Positions 1-7,593 of a DNA stretch of 42,498 nt are shown here, piece after piece (the stretch's first letter is position 1; every line of letters starts with the position of its first letter). This stretch comes from a virus. Under the pieces are notes generated by a model. The model was not told the DNA's origin and did not search any database. It saw only the letters and a list, made by a program, of their open reading frames with translations. Position numbers and translations under genes: made by a program. The stretch lies in the IMG/VR virus record IMGVR_UViG_3300046459_000078, positions 1 through 42,498 of that record. One strand, written 5' to 3'.

Positions 1-186
1 GTCAGCCATCGCCCTCGGTGCGGTGAGCCGTATGGCTGTCCTCGGGCTCATGCCGCAGGTGATGGATACGGCCTATCAACCCCTGAGTGGTGGTCAATCG
101 CTGTTCGCTAACGGCACCGCCAACACGGACAACCGGAACATCTTCCTGACTCCCTCGATGATTGAAGGTGCCCGATTGGCTACCCT
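1..186. repeat. Terminal overlap, left copy (matches 42313-42498)
   Basis: Bases 1-186 align to 42313-42498 without gaps and with four mismatches, at 10 (C/T), 43 (C/T), 70 (G/A) and 175 (A/T). All four are third-codon positions and leave the protein unchanged. This looks like an assembly overlap between two closely related genomes or a population variant, not a packaged terminal repeat: it lies inside a structural gene and is not identical. Confidence 0.9.
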
Positions 187-358
187 GGCGCAAGTCACGG
201 GCAGCGTAGTGAACCCCTTCAGTACCAACACCATTACCCAGAAGGAGATGCACGATGCACTTGGGGCCATCCCCGGTGGCAACCTGTACATCATGCGTAA
301 CGTGAACGATATGATTGGCTCGCACTTCCCGAAGTTCAAACCCCGCCCCACTGAGTAA
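1..358 (+). CDS. Internal virion protein, gp16-position, C-terminal part (partial at window start)
   Basis: This is the 3' end of the very large internal (ejection) virion protein whose 5' part begins at 39185. Codons are in frame from base 2 and the stop is TAA at 356-358. Joining the two parts across the 186-bp terminal overlap gives one uninterrupted frame of 3,486 nt (1,161 aa), against 1,318 aa for T7 gp16. In T7 this protein belongs to the inner core that is ejected into the cell envelope with the DNA. The split is only where the circular sequence was opened, not a broken gene. The next gene starts 3 nt after the stop. Confidence 0.85.
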   Translation, partial: SAIALGAVSRMAVLGLMPQVMDTAYQPLSGGQSLFANGTANTDNRNIFLTPSMIEGARLATLAQVTGSVVNPFSTNTITQKEMHDALGAIPGGNLYIMRNVNDMIGSHFPKFKPRPTE

Positions 359-360
359 GC

Positions 361-690
361 ATGGGGGCTAAGAAGGAAGCAAGACCCCGGAGCGTTCGCG
401 TTCTGGGGAAAACCCACAGCATCAGCTACAAACCATCCGAAGAGATGGAGAACAGCTACGGCCTGTGCTTCAACGGCAGGCAACGTATCGACATCATGGA
501 GGGCCTTCCTGGTGGCGAGGAGGCTGATACGGTCCTCCACGAAATCCTCCACGCAGTCCTCTTCCAGATGGCAGTCCTCCTACCCCCTGAAGTTGAGGAG
601 CAGTTCGTCAGGCCCGCAGCATCGGGGCTCTACGCAGTCCTCCAAGACAACCCTCAGTTCGCCAAGTGGCTCATCCAGCCTAGAACCTGA
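361..690 (+). CDS. Small HExxH metallopeptidase-like protein
   Basis: A 109-aa protein with the zinc-metallopeptidase signature H60-E61-I-L-H64. Glu residues at 79-80, in a following helix-like segment, could supply a third zinc ligand. Small HExxH proteins of this layout (HExxH, then EE, then a helix ending in DNP) occur in many phages, usually without an assigned function. It sits between the internal virion protein and the tail spike, so it would be expressed late. It could process a virion protein or act on the cell wall, but the sequence does not say which. The ATG follows the previous stop by 2 nt and lacks a strong Shine-Dalgarno sequence, so translation may be coupled. Confidence 0.65.
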   Translation: MGAKKEARPRSVRVLGKTHSISYKPSEEMENSYGLCFNGRQRIDIMEGLPGGEEADTVLHEILHAVLFQMAVLLPPEVEEQFVRPAASGLYAVLQDNPQFAKWLIQPRT

Positions 691-700
691 CACCCCTCCT

Positions 701-719
701 GGCCCCCGTTCGTGGGGCC
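701..719 (+). other. GC-rich hairpin before the tail spike gene
   Basis: GGCCCC (701-706) can pair with GGGGCC (714-719) around a 7-nt loop. No T-run follows, so it is more likely an RNA-processing or stabilising stem than an intrinsic terminator. A similar stem precedes the second fiber gene. Confidence 0.4.
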
Positions 720-741
720 TACCTATTCCAATAGAGGTTAT

Positions 742-2862
742 ATGCTCTCACGAGTCACCTACACCATGAGTGGCGTGGTGCAGCCGTACACCGTTCCGTT
801 CCCCTACATCGACCAGTCCCATGTTGAGGTGCGCATTGCGGGCGTCCTGATTCCCACAGACCAATACTACTGGTCCAACGCATCGGCCATCACCATCCTA
901 GGCACCGCAGCAGCCAGCATGGAGATTCGCCGTAATACCCCCAACGAGCTCCCTGATGTGGTCTACGGGGACGGCTCTACGCTCACCGCTTCTGACTTGA
1001 ACCTTGAAGCCCTGCAGCAGCTCTACATCAACCAAGAGTTGTCTGATGATGTTGCAAGCATCACCTCGGACATCAATGACAGCATCTCTGCAGTCAGCAA
1101 CGTCTCGGTGCAGTTCCCCTCAACGGGCACCAATCCGGTCCTCCCCTCGGCCATCGCTCGGGCCTCCCGTGCTCTCGTGTTCGGGGCCTCAGGTGCCGTA
1201 GGTGTCAGCGCAGAGGCCTACAAGGAACCGAGCGCTGCACTGCTGCAGGCCACTCAGGCTGCTGAGCAGATGCTGGCTGCGATCACGATTCCCACGTTCC
1301 TCAGTTACTCCCCCACGGTTCTCCGCTCGGGCATCGACTACACCGCAGGCAGCTCCACCACGGTGACTCTCCCCACCACGGCATCCCCGAAGACCATCTC
1401 GGGTGTGTTCTTCGATGGGGGCTATCAGGCCGCCTCGCAGTGGTCCTTGGGTGGCGATGATGTCACCCTCACGTTCTCCTCGGCTATTCCCTTGGGCATC
1501 TCTGAGATTAACGTGGCGTACTTCTTCCCGTCCAAGCTCGGGGTGTTCTATCAGGGTGGCGCCGGTGCTACGCCGCGCGCCTTCCAGAGCAAGCTGCGGG
1601 ACAAGGTGAGCGTCTACGACTTCATGACTGAAGCTCAGATTGCCGCGACACGCACTGGGTGGACCTACGATGGCGGCGCTATCCAGGCTGCTATCACCTA
1701 CGTGCTCTCGCTCCCCAATGGCGGTGAACTGGAAATCCCCGAGGGCTACTTCCAAGTAGCGAATACCCTAGATGTCCCGATCACTTCCAAGACGCTGCGA
1801 ATCAAGGGCCGTGGGGCAGTTTCCAACATCCGCAAGGGCTCTGGAGGTCAGGCGTGGAATATTGGCTATGGCTCTGCGCCCGGGCCGGGGGTGGACTACA
1901 TCTTCTCAGACTTTCAGGTGTCGGCTCCCTTAGGCGGTGCAGGCTCTGCATTCGAGGCATGGAACGCCAACACCTGCCAGTGGGAGCGCATTGCTTTCGG
2001 CGGCGGCCTCACCAATGGTGTGGTTCTGCACTCGTGCTACGCCACCCGGTTCTGGAAGTGCTCCGCAGTCAACCTGACCTCCTACGTTGTGTACTCGTAC
2101 ACCTCGTGCCACAACATCATCTTCGATGACTGTAAGTTCTATGGCGTGGGCGGGGTCAGCGGCTCGGTACTGAACATCGCTGATGGTGGCGCGACGAACA
2201 ACATCGTGTTCCAGAACTGCGACTTGGAGTCTTGCGCGAACATCTATAGCGTCCCCGCAGGCTGCTCCAGCATCAAGGTAACGGGCTGCTACATCGAGTG
2301 GACCGTGAACCTAGAGTTCTTCCACCGTGGTATCTGCTACGGGGTAGACGTCGACAACAACTGGATTAGCTACAACACGCAGGGGAACACCCTGATGACT
2401 GGTGGTGGCTCGCAGTTGCTACAGAACATCCACGGTGGCCGTTGGGTGAACAACACGACTGGCGGGGCAACCTACCAGTTCGATGGGAACACCTGTCGTG
2501 ATGTGGACGACGGGGGCAACGTGCTGCTCTCTGGCTCAGGCCAGTTGGGCCCGGCACCCTTCACCCCCGTTACGTTCCTCAATGCGTGGACCCAAGGTTC
2601 CCGCACGATTGGCTTCAAGAAGCAGCAGGATGGAACTGTAGAACTCCGTGGGGTCCTCAACGGCTCCGGTGCGGGCACTATCGCCTTCAACCTTCCGAGT
2701 GGCTACCGGCCGGCACAGCCGCTCCGGGTCCCGATGCTGCATGAGTCTGGGAACACCTTCGGTGCTCTCCTCATCGACTCCAACGGCAACGTGGTCCCGG
2801 TGACCGCAACTGGTGGTAGTGCAACCATTGACGGTATCCGCTTCATCGCTACACCGCAGTAA
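742..2862 (+). CDS. Tail fiber/spike with T7 gp17-type N-terminus and pectate-lyase-like beta-helix
   Basis: A 706-aa adhesin. Residues 1 to about 125 match the virion-anchoring domain of T7 gp17 (a YT..G....y.vpFpYi pattern, then a DG..L.a.DLN segment). From about residue 289 (VYDFMTEAQ...) the protein resembles a pectate-lyase superfamily right-handed beta-helix, typical of phage depolymerase tailspikes. The last roughly 100 residues form a separate beta-rich end domain. The likely role is receptor binding with possible degradation of capsule or other surface polysaccharide; no catalytic residues can be assigned by eye. ATG 742 was chosen over the in-frame start at 712 because AGAGG (733-737) lies just upstream and the family N-terminus begins there. 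Confidence 0.85.
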   Translation: MLSRVTYTMSGVVQPYTVPFPYIDQSHVEVRIAGVLIPTDQYYWSNASAITILGTAAASMEIRRNTPNELPDVVYGDGSTLTASDLNLEALQQLYINQELSDDVASITSDINDSISAVSNVSVQFPSTGTNPVLPSAIARASRALVFGASGAVGVSAEAYKEPSAALLQATQAAEQMLAAITIPTFLSYSPTVLRSGIDYTAGSSTTVTLPTTASPKTISGVFFDGGYQAASQWSLGGDDVTLTFSSAIPLGISEINVAYFFPSKLGVFYQGGAGATPRAFQSKLRDKVSVYDFMTEAQIAATRTGWTYDGGAIQAAITYVLSLPNGGELEIPEGYFQVANTLDVPITSKTLRIKGRGAVSNIRKGSGGQAWNIGYGSAPGPGVDYIFSDFQVSAPLGGAGSAFEAWNANTCQWERIAFGGGLTNGVVLHSCYATRFWKCSAVNLTSYVVYSYTSCHNIIFDDCKFYGVGGVSGSVLNIADGGATNNIVFQNCDLESCANIYSVPAGCSSIKVTGCYIEWTVNLEFFHRGICYGVDVDNNWISYNTQGNTLMTGGGSQLLQNIHGGRWVNNTTGGATYQFDGNTCRDVDDGGNVLLSGSGQLGPAPFTPVTFLNAWTQGSRTIGFKKQQDGTVELRGVLNGSGAGTIAFNLPSGYRPAQPLRVPMLHESGNTFGALLIDSNGNVVPVTATGGSATIDGIRFIATPQ

Positions 2863-2870
2863 TCCTTCGC

Positions 2871-2894
2871 GCCCCTCAGGTTCTCTGTAGGGGC
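2871..2894 (+). other. Hairpin between the two tail fiber genes
   Basis: GCCCCT (2871-2876) pairs with AGGGGC (2889-2894). The following CACCCTCTTCTC is pyrimidine-rich but has no clean T-run, so it is a weak terminator or processing stem. Confidence 0.4.
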
Positions 2895-2919
2895 CACCCT
2901 CTTCTCTAAGGTTGACTCT

Positions 2920-3612
2920 ATGACAACTCTTGTACCTCCGCAGCTCCTCAACCCAAGTGGCTCTACCGCTGGGCAGGTATTGCGCTCTACGGGGCCCAGC
3001 AGTATCCCCGGATGGGCAGCACTGGTCTCCGGTGACCTCCCTACCATTCCTGTAACCAAGGGCGGCACGGGGCAGACCTCCGCTAGTGGGGCGGCGCTCG
3101 ATGCTATCGCTGGGTTCTCCTTCACGGGCTACATGAAGCGCACCGGGGCAGGTTCTTACACCTCAGTGGCTACCATTCCGATTACTGAAGGCGGCACGGG
3201 CGCGACATCGGCTGGTGCGGCGCTGACGAACTTGGGGGCGCTTGCTGCCTCTGCAATCCCATCCGCATGGACGAGCTACACCCCCACCATTACAGCGCTG
3301 ACGGGCACGTTCACCACCGCGAGCGCAACTGGTTCGTATTATAAGATTGGGAACTTGGTGTTCTTCCGGGTAAAGATCACGATTACCACGGTGGGAACTG
3401 GGACTAATCCGATATTCACTCTGCCATTCCAAGCGAATGCGAGTGGGGACCGAGTTATTCTGGCGGGGAGTGAGACCGCATTGACTGGAAAAATGCTCCA
3501 AGCCCGCGTGGATAATAGCGCAACGACGTCAACTGTATTTGTCTACGATAACACAAGCCCCGCAGCTACCGGGGCCGTCTGCATGATTAGCGGCTGTTAC
3601 TTGTCAGTCTGA
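2920..3612 (+). CDS. Second tail fiber / receptor-binding protein with GGTG repeats
   Basis: A 230-aa protein with two copies of a motif common in phage tail fibers, IPVTKGGTGQTSASGAAL near residues 45-65 and IPITEGGTGATSAGAAL near 88-105. A Ser/Thr-rich beta-type C-terminal domain follows. It lacks the gp17-type virion-anchoring domain of the preceding spike, so it may attach to that spike or be its tip subunit. Together the two genes form a two-part adhesin cassette. The start follows AAGGTTGACTCT, a weak ribosome site. Its 3' end overlaps the minus-strand gene by 16 nt. Confidence 0.75.
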   Translation: MTTLVPPQLLNPSGSTAGQVLRSTGPSSIPGWAALVSGDLPTIPVTKGGTGQTSASGAALDAIAGFSFTGYMKRTGAGSYTSVATIPITEGGTGATSAGAALTNLGALAASAIPSAWTSYTPTITALTGTFTTASATGSYYKIGNLVFFRVKITITTVGTGTNPIFTLPFQANASGDRVILAGSETALTGKMLQARVDNSATTSTVFVYDNTSPAATGAVCMISGCYLSV

Positions 3613-3794
3613 TAATCCGGTTGCGGAGTAAAAGGAACAAGCGGGGGCAGTCCCAATAATGCCCTCGCCCTATCCTGCACGTCAGAAGAACAATAAAGAC
3701 CTAATGCGTCTGGATTAACTAGGTCATAAAGAAACGCCTTCATGGTCACCAGTTCCGCATTATCTCGATTAAAAGCAAAACCCCCGTTCCCCAT
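3597..3794 (-). CDS. Small protein encoded on the minus strand, unknown function
   Basis: A 65-aa product, the only minus-strand gene I can support. Reading the minus strand, GGAG lies 7 nt before the ATG (3794-3792), a good ribosome site. A TATGAT box (-10-like) lies about 40 nt upstream without a convincing -35. Its bases are visibly more AT-rich than the flanking late genes, which suggests separate acquisition. It is convergent with the fiber gene and overlaps its end. No domain is recognised: the N-terminal half has charged and hydrophobic stretches, the C-terminus is Pro-rich. It could be a small independently expressed accessory gene, or chance. Confidence 0.5.
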   Translation of the reverse strand: MGNGGFAFNRDNAELVTMKAFLYDLVNPDALGLYCSSDVQDRARALLGLPPLVPFTPQPDYQTDK

Positions 3795-3896
3795 TATCTT
3801 TCTCCAAAGTTTATTAACAGGTGGCTTACATCATACACGATGTGAATTGCATGTGGAACATCCGTTACAAATAACCCCTAACCGCGCGCACCCCTC

Positions 3897-4187
3897 ATGC
3901 AACTCCCAGAACACACCAAGACCCTCATCACGCTGGCCGGTATCGGCGCTGCAATCACCCTCGGCAAGCTGTTGTCTGAAGGTGAACCCATGAACCTCAA
4001 GCGGGTCACCGGCCGAGTCATCGTTGGCTCCGGCCTGAGCATGGTGGCATCCGCTGCTGTCGCTCTGTTCCCCAATCTCCCCACTGAAGCCGTCTGCGGT
4101 GTCTCCGCTGCGCTGGCTATCTTCGGAACCCACTTCCTGGAAGACCTCGTGAAGGTCAAGCTCGGGATCAACTCGGACACCAAGTAA
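3897..4187 (+). CDS. Holin
   Basis: A 96-aa protein with three hydrophobic segments (about residues 8-25, 41-60 and 64-82) separated by short charged turns and ending in a charged tail. This fits a class I-type holin that opens the inner membrane for the endolysin. It sits directly upstream of the small terminase, as T7 holin 17.5 does before gene 18. The ATG has no clear Shine-Dalgarno sequence, so expression may be low. The TAA overlaps the next gene's ATG by one base. The assignment rests on position and membrane pattern, not on a motif. Confidence 0.7.
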   Translation: MQLPEHTKTLITLAGIGAAITLGKLLSEGEPMNLKRVTGRVIVGSGLSMVASAAVALFPNLPTEAVCGVSAALAIFGTHFLEDLVKVKLGINSDTK

Positions 4188-4465
4188 TGAGCCAAGCATC
4201 GAAGGACACCCTCAACGAACTCCACGGCCTCATCGCAGAGACCCTCGCAGGCGCCATCAAGGCCTTCAAGGGGAAGACTGACCCGGAGGAACTGAAGGGC
4301 CTTGCAGCCCTCGCTAACGTAGCCAAGGGCTTCCTGAAGGACAACGGCATCGAAGCCATCCCGGAAGCCAACAAGCCCCTCCAGAACCTCGCTGCAGTGC
4401 TCCCGTTCCCTGGCCACGTTGGCGGTGAAGGCGAGGACGATGAGCCGCAAGTAGCAGCAGGCTAA
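4187..4465 (+). CDS. Small terminase subunit (T7 gp18-like)
   Basis: A 92-aa protein, against 89 aa for T7 gp18, mostly helical with an acidic C-terminal tail (GEGEDDEP). It lies between the holin and the large terminase in the T7 order. It would recognise concatemeric phage DNA and present it to the large subunit for packaging. In T7 the two terminase genes are close neighbours; here an HNH-like endonuclease gene separates them. Confidence 0.75.
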   Translation: MSQASKDTLNELHGLIAETLAGAIKAFKGKTDPEELKGLAALANVAKGFLKDNGIEAIPEANKPLQNLAAVLPFPGHVGGEGEDDEPQVAAG

Positions 4466-4476
4466 GGCCGCACCAC

Positions 4477-4552
4477 AGCCCCGTAGCGGGCTTCTCTTCT
4501 CACGCCCTACCGCATCCACTTGGACATCTCTTCCAACGCCGTGTAGGGCCTC
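4477..4552. repeat. Intergenic repeat module, copy A
   Basis: An AGCCC-CGTAGC-GGGCT hairpin (4477-4492) is followed by CTTCTCTTC and then by ATCCACTTGGACATCTC. The same arrangement recurs at 9477-9551 with roughly two-thirds identity. The hairpin could act as a weak terminator after the small terminase gene. I cannot assign the rest. Confidence 0.55.
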
Positions 4553-4574
4553 CTATGACCTTCAAGAGGATTCC

Positions 4575-5063
4575 TTGAGCCATACCAAGATTTGCGCTCG
4601 GTGCAATGCCGAGAAAGAACTTTCCGAGTTCAACAAGATGACAGCATCAAAAGACGGGCACCAGCCCTACTGCAGGCCGTGTGGGGCTGCGTACATGAAC
4701 ACCCCCGAGCGCCGTGCATCAGCGCGGGCTTATAAGAACGCCACCACACGGACCCTCTCCGGGCGCTGCGTTGCACTGCTGAAGAACGCTGAGGCGCGGG
4801 CGAAGGACAAGGGACTGCCCTGCACCATCACACTTGCTTGGATCACGGAGCGGGTTGCTCTGGGGCACTGCGCTGTAACTGGCCTTCCCTTCGCCATCGA
4901 AGAGGTTGGCCGTGGACTCTCCCCCTCCCTAGACCAGATCATCCCGGGCCTTGGGTACACACCTGAGAACACCCAGGTGGTCTGCTGGCTCTACAACCGG
5001 GCCAAGGGTGTGGAAGGCCACGATGCAGTAATGATGCTTGCGGAGGCCCTGTGCAACAAGTAA
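4575..5063 (+). CDS. HNH-like homing endonuclease between terminase genes
   Basis: A 162-aa protein. The N-terminus has a zinc-ribbon pattern (CARC near residues 7-10, then CRPC). The C-terminal half carries C..TG.P...SLDQIIP.LGY and N..AKG, the layout of phage HNH-type endonucleases. It is related to the protein at 17347. The frame opens at TTG 4575 with AGAGGA 4 nt upstream. A 7-codon open frame (ATG 4555 to TGA 4578) ends exactly on this start, so TTGA coupling is likely. It is inserted between the two terminase genes and overlaps the large subunit's start by 13 nt, as expected for a homing gene settled in a conserved region. Confidence 0.7.
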   Translation: MSHTKICARCNAEKELSEFNKMTASKDGHQPYCRPCGAAYMNTPERRASARAYKNATTRTLSGRCVALLKNAEARAKDKGLPCTITLAWITERVALGHCAVTGLPFAIEEVGRGLSPSLDQIIPGLGYTPENTQVVCWLYNRAKGVEGHDAVMMLAEALCNK

Positions 5064-6748
5064 AAGACCCCGTAGCAGACGACCTCCGCAACATGGTCTT
5101 CTTGATTTGGCAACATTTGTCGCTTCCCGCCCCTACCCCCGTTCAATACGATATTGCGGACTACCTGCAGCACGGGCCGAAGCGCCGCATCATCGAGGCG
5201 TTCCGGGGGATTGGAAAGAGCTGGCTAACCGCTGCCTATGTGATATGGCTCCTCTATCGGGACCCTGAGGAGCGCATCTTGGTGGTCTCCGCATCGAAGG
5301 CGCGGGCAGATGCGTTCGCTGTGTTCGTCAAGCGGCTCATCGATGAGATGCCGCTGCTCCACCACCTGAAGCCCCGTGAAGGCCAGCGGGACTCCATCAT
5401 CGCCTTTGACGTTGGCCCTAGCTCTGCCCACCAAGCACCCTCGGTTCGCTCTGTGGGGATTACAGGTCAATTGACTGGTGGCCGTGCTACTCGCATCGTG
5501 GCCGATGACGTTGAGGTGCCGAGCAACTCGATGACCCAAGCACAGCGGGACAAGCTGAGTGAGTCGGTCAAGGAGTTCGATGCAGTGTTGGTCCCCAACG
5601 GGGAAATCACCTACCTTGGTACTCCGCAGACAGAACTCTCTCTCTACAACCTGCTGACCGAGCGGGGCTATGAAATCCGCATCTGGCCCGCACGGTTCCC
5701 CAACGACAAGCTCATGGCCTCCTACGGCCAACGAGTGGCCCCCTTCATCACCAAGCAGTTGGCCAAGAACCCGAAGCTGGCGACTGACTGCAGCGGCCGT
5801 GGGGCACCTACAGAACCCTCACGGTTCCATGACCTCGACCTATTTGAGCGTGAGGCATCATATGGCCGCTCAGGGTTCGCCATGCAGTTCATGCTGGATA
5901 CCTCGCTCAGTGATGAGAACAAATACCCGCTGAAGCTGGCTGACCTGATGGTGCTGGACCTGAACCCAGAGATGGCCCCTGTGAAGCTCGTATGGGCCTC
6001 AGGACCGGACCAACTGCTCAAGGATGTACAGGCAGTAGGGCTGCAGGGAGACAGGCTCTACAGGCCTCTATTCGTGTCTGGTGAGTTCGCTGAGTATCAG
6101 GGCTGCGTCATGGCTATTGACCCATCAGGCCGTGGCGGAGATGAGACCAGCTATGCGGTAGTGGCCATGCTCAATGGGCAGCTCTACCTGCTGGACGCTG
6201 GGGGCTTCAAGGGGGGCTATGAGGATGCTACCCTCCAGAAGCTCGCTGACACAGCCAAGAAGTACAAGGCCAAGCAAGTCATCATCGAGTCCAACTTCGG
6301 GGACGGCATGTACTCGAAGCTGTTCACACCCTTCCTGGTCCGCACCTATCCATGCACCCTTGAGGAGATTCGAAGCAGCCAGCAGAAGGAGAAGCGCATC
6401 ATCGACACCTTGGAGCCAGTGCTGAACCAACACAGGCTCGTGGTGGACACCAAGCTGGTCAAGCGGGACCAAGAGAACTACAACGAGTACCCACTGGAAT
6501 CGTGGACCAACTACCAGTTGTTCTACCAGCTCACCCGTGTCACCAAGGAGCGGGGAGCACTGGCGAAGGATGACCGCCTTGATGCTCTTGCGATGGCTGT
6601 GGCCTACTGGGTGGAGCAGATGGACAAGGACACCCAGAAGGTCCTCGATGACCACCGCTCTGAGATGCTCCGGTTGGAGCTTCAGAAGTTCTCTGACCAT
6701 GTGCTTGGGATGGCCCCCGCAGAGGCCAATTGGGCCGACAACTGGTGA
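5051..6748 (+). CDS. Large terminase subunit, packaging ATPase-nuclease (T7 gp19-like)
   Basis: A 565-aa protein, against 586 in T7, clearly homologous over the N-terminus (EAFRGIGKSWLTAAYVIW). Visible motifs are Walker A FRGIGKS with Lys56, a Walker B-type segment ending IVADDVEV, and the coupling motif YLGTPQTE. The nuclease residues lie in AIDPSGRGGDETS (Asp357), IIESNFGDGM and DRLDALAMAV. It pumps DNA into proheads and cuts concatemers. The start is GTG 5051, inside the end of the HNH-like gene; the T7 alignment needs residues upstream of the next ATG (5093). It is the last late gene before the noncoding region. Confidence 0.92.
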   Translation: MQQVKDPVADDLRNMVFLIWQHLSLPAPTPVQYDIADYLQHGPKRRIIEAFRGIGKSWLTAAYVIWLLYRDPEERILVVSASKARADAFAVFVKRLIDEMPLLHHLKPREGQRDSIIAFDVGPSSAHQAPSVRSVGITGQLTGGRATRIVADDVEVPSNSMTQAQRDKLSESVKEFDAVLVPNGEITYLGTPQTELSLYNLLTERGYEIRIWPARFPNDKLMASYGQRVAPFITKQLAKNPKLATDCSGRGAPTEPSRFHDLDLFEREASYGRSGFAMQFMLDTSLSDENKYPLKLADLMVLDLNPEMAPVKLVWASGPDQLLKDVQAVGLQGDRLYRPLFVSGEFAEYQGCVMAIDPSGRGGDETSYAVVAMLNGQLYLLDAGGFKGGYEDATLQKLADTAKKYKAKQVIIESNFGDGMYSKLFTPFLVRTYPCTLEEIRSSQQKEKRIIDTLEPVLNQHRLVVDTKLVKRDQENYNEYPLESWTNYQLFYQLTRVTKERGALAKDDRLDALAMAVAYWVEQMDKDTQKVLDDHRSEMLRLELQKFSDHVLGMAPAEANWADNW

Positions 6749-6794
6749 TTGGCTGTATCCCTTACGGGGCAAGCGAGAGCGGGGAAAAGTGGCC

Positions 6795-6813
6795 TTAACC
6801 CTCACTCTCGCAG
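6795..6813 (+). promoter_or_regulatory. Phage RNA polymerase promoter P1 (phiOR-like position)
   Basis: TTAACCCTCACTCTCGCAG, one of five copies. Bases -15 to -4 equal the T3 promoter core (TTAACCCTCACT), which places +1 at G6810. It lies 47 nt after the large terminase stop, where T7 has the phiOR promoter/origin near the right end. Confidence 0.85.
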
Positions 6814-6831
6814 GAGGGATGATATATCCCC

Positions 6832-6883
6832 CTATAGATACTCTTAAGATACTCTATGGGTTATCTATAGATGTCTTATAGAT
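6832..6883. repeat. CTATAGAT short repeats
   Basis: CTATAGAT occurs at 6832-6839 and 6865-6872, and TTATAGAT at 6876-6883. Related CTATAGA occurs at 7471, 12233 and 12273, all noncoding. The tract is AT-rich against the genome average. It may correspond to the short repeats flanking T7 ends, or to replication-protein sites. Confidence 0.5.
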
Positions 6884-7269
6884 GGCCTAGCATTGGCTAT
6901 GAGATGTACCAGTACTAGTACACCCACACAGTCCCCTCCCAATAGGTTGACCTGTAGGAAGGCTGTAGGTGGTCTGTGGGTTACCTTAGGGTGGCCTATG
7001 GGGTCCCTGAAATGTTTGGCGGGAAAATCTGAAAGGGTATCTGATAAAGCCGGGGCGCGACTTCCCCCCCCGTGCCACCCTCCCACAGCAGGCAGGCCCT
7101 GGCCTCCTCAGGCACTCTCTAGCTGCACCACTGGCCTACCCTGGGCACAGCATGAGCTCCACATGGTCACATCCTTGGTCACACCCTAGGCTAAGTCATT
7201 GATTCCATTGGGTTGCCTGAGGATTGGTAATCCTTCAGCAGTAGATGTAGGACACAGCGGCACACATGA

Positions 7270-7305
7270 GGGAGTAGTCCAGGTCATCGGGCTGCTCCCT
7301 TTTTT
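7270..7305 (+). terminator. Intrinsic terminator in the end region
   Basis: GGGAGTAG (7270-7277) pairs with CTGCTCCC (7292-7299) with one T-G wobble and is followed by six Ts. It would stop late read-through before the early promoter at 7530 on concatemeric DNA. Confidence 0.75.
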
Positions 7306-7529
7306 CGCGCATATGTCCGGACTTGTCCAACTGTTCGTTCATGTGTGTGGGATCACCTGTTTGTTTTGCCCTTTCGAGCCCCTACAGACCACCCACAGAC
7401 ACCTCTAGGACCTCTCCAGAGCCTCTACAGGCGCCTACCAGACCTCACAGGCTACCCATGTAGCTCTACCCTATAGACAGCCCGCTGTAGCCTCATCTGT
7501 TCCTTTTGTGATTTTCTTCGATTTAGGTG

Positions 7530-7558
7530 TTGACATGCTCTAGTGGATGCCATACAGT
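7530..7558 (+). promoter_or_regulatory. Host sigma-70-type early promoter
   Basis: TTGACA (7530-7535), 17-nt spacer, TACAGT (7553-7558; 4 of 6 to TATAAT). This is the best host-type promoter in the window. Transcription would begin near 7565, just upstream of the first early genes, matching the role of the T7 A promoters. Confidence 0.75.
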
Positions 7559-7593
7559 TCAATCCAACGCAACGAAACACAGGGAACCGCAGC

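Larger units (their letters stand above)
6749..7593. other. Noncoding region, candidate location of the physical genome ends
   Basis: About 845 nt without a supported gene, between the large terminase and the first early gene. In order it holds a phage promoter (6795), CTATAGAT repeats (6832-6883), a CTGTAGG/CTGTGGG-type repeat stretch (about 6958-7005), an unremarkable stretch, a terminator (7270), an inverted counterpart of the repeats (CCTACAGACCACCCACAG and CCTCTAGG/CCTCTACAGG, about 7380-7460) and a host promoter (7530). In T7 the order at the joined ends is gene 19, phiOR promoter, short repeats, terminal repeat, short repeats, A1 promoter. By analogy a terminal repeat would lie between about 7005 and 7380; its limits cannot be seen. 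Confidence 0.5.

Noticed and set aside
3742-3993. 83-codon + strand frame before and into the holin gene
   Set aside because: It overlaps the holin in another frame and has no ribosome site or domain.
6893-7408. Two open frames (98 and 69 codons) in the end region
   Set aside because: No ribosome sites, no recognisable protein character, and the second spans a terminator.
6820-7500. CRISPR-like array in the short repeats
   Set aside because: Repeats are 7-10 bp, uneven and degenerate, without spacers of equal length.
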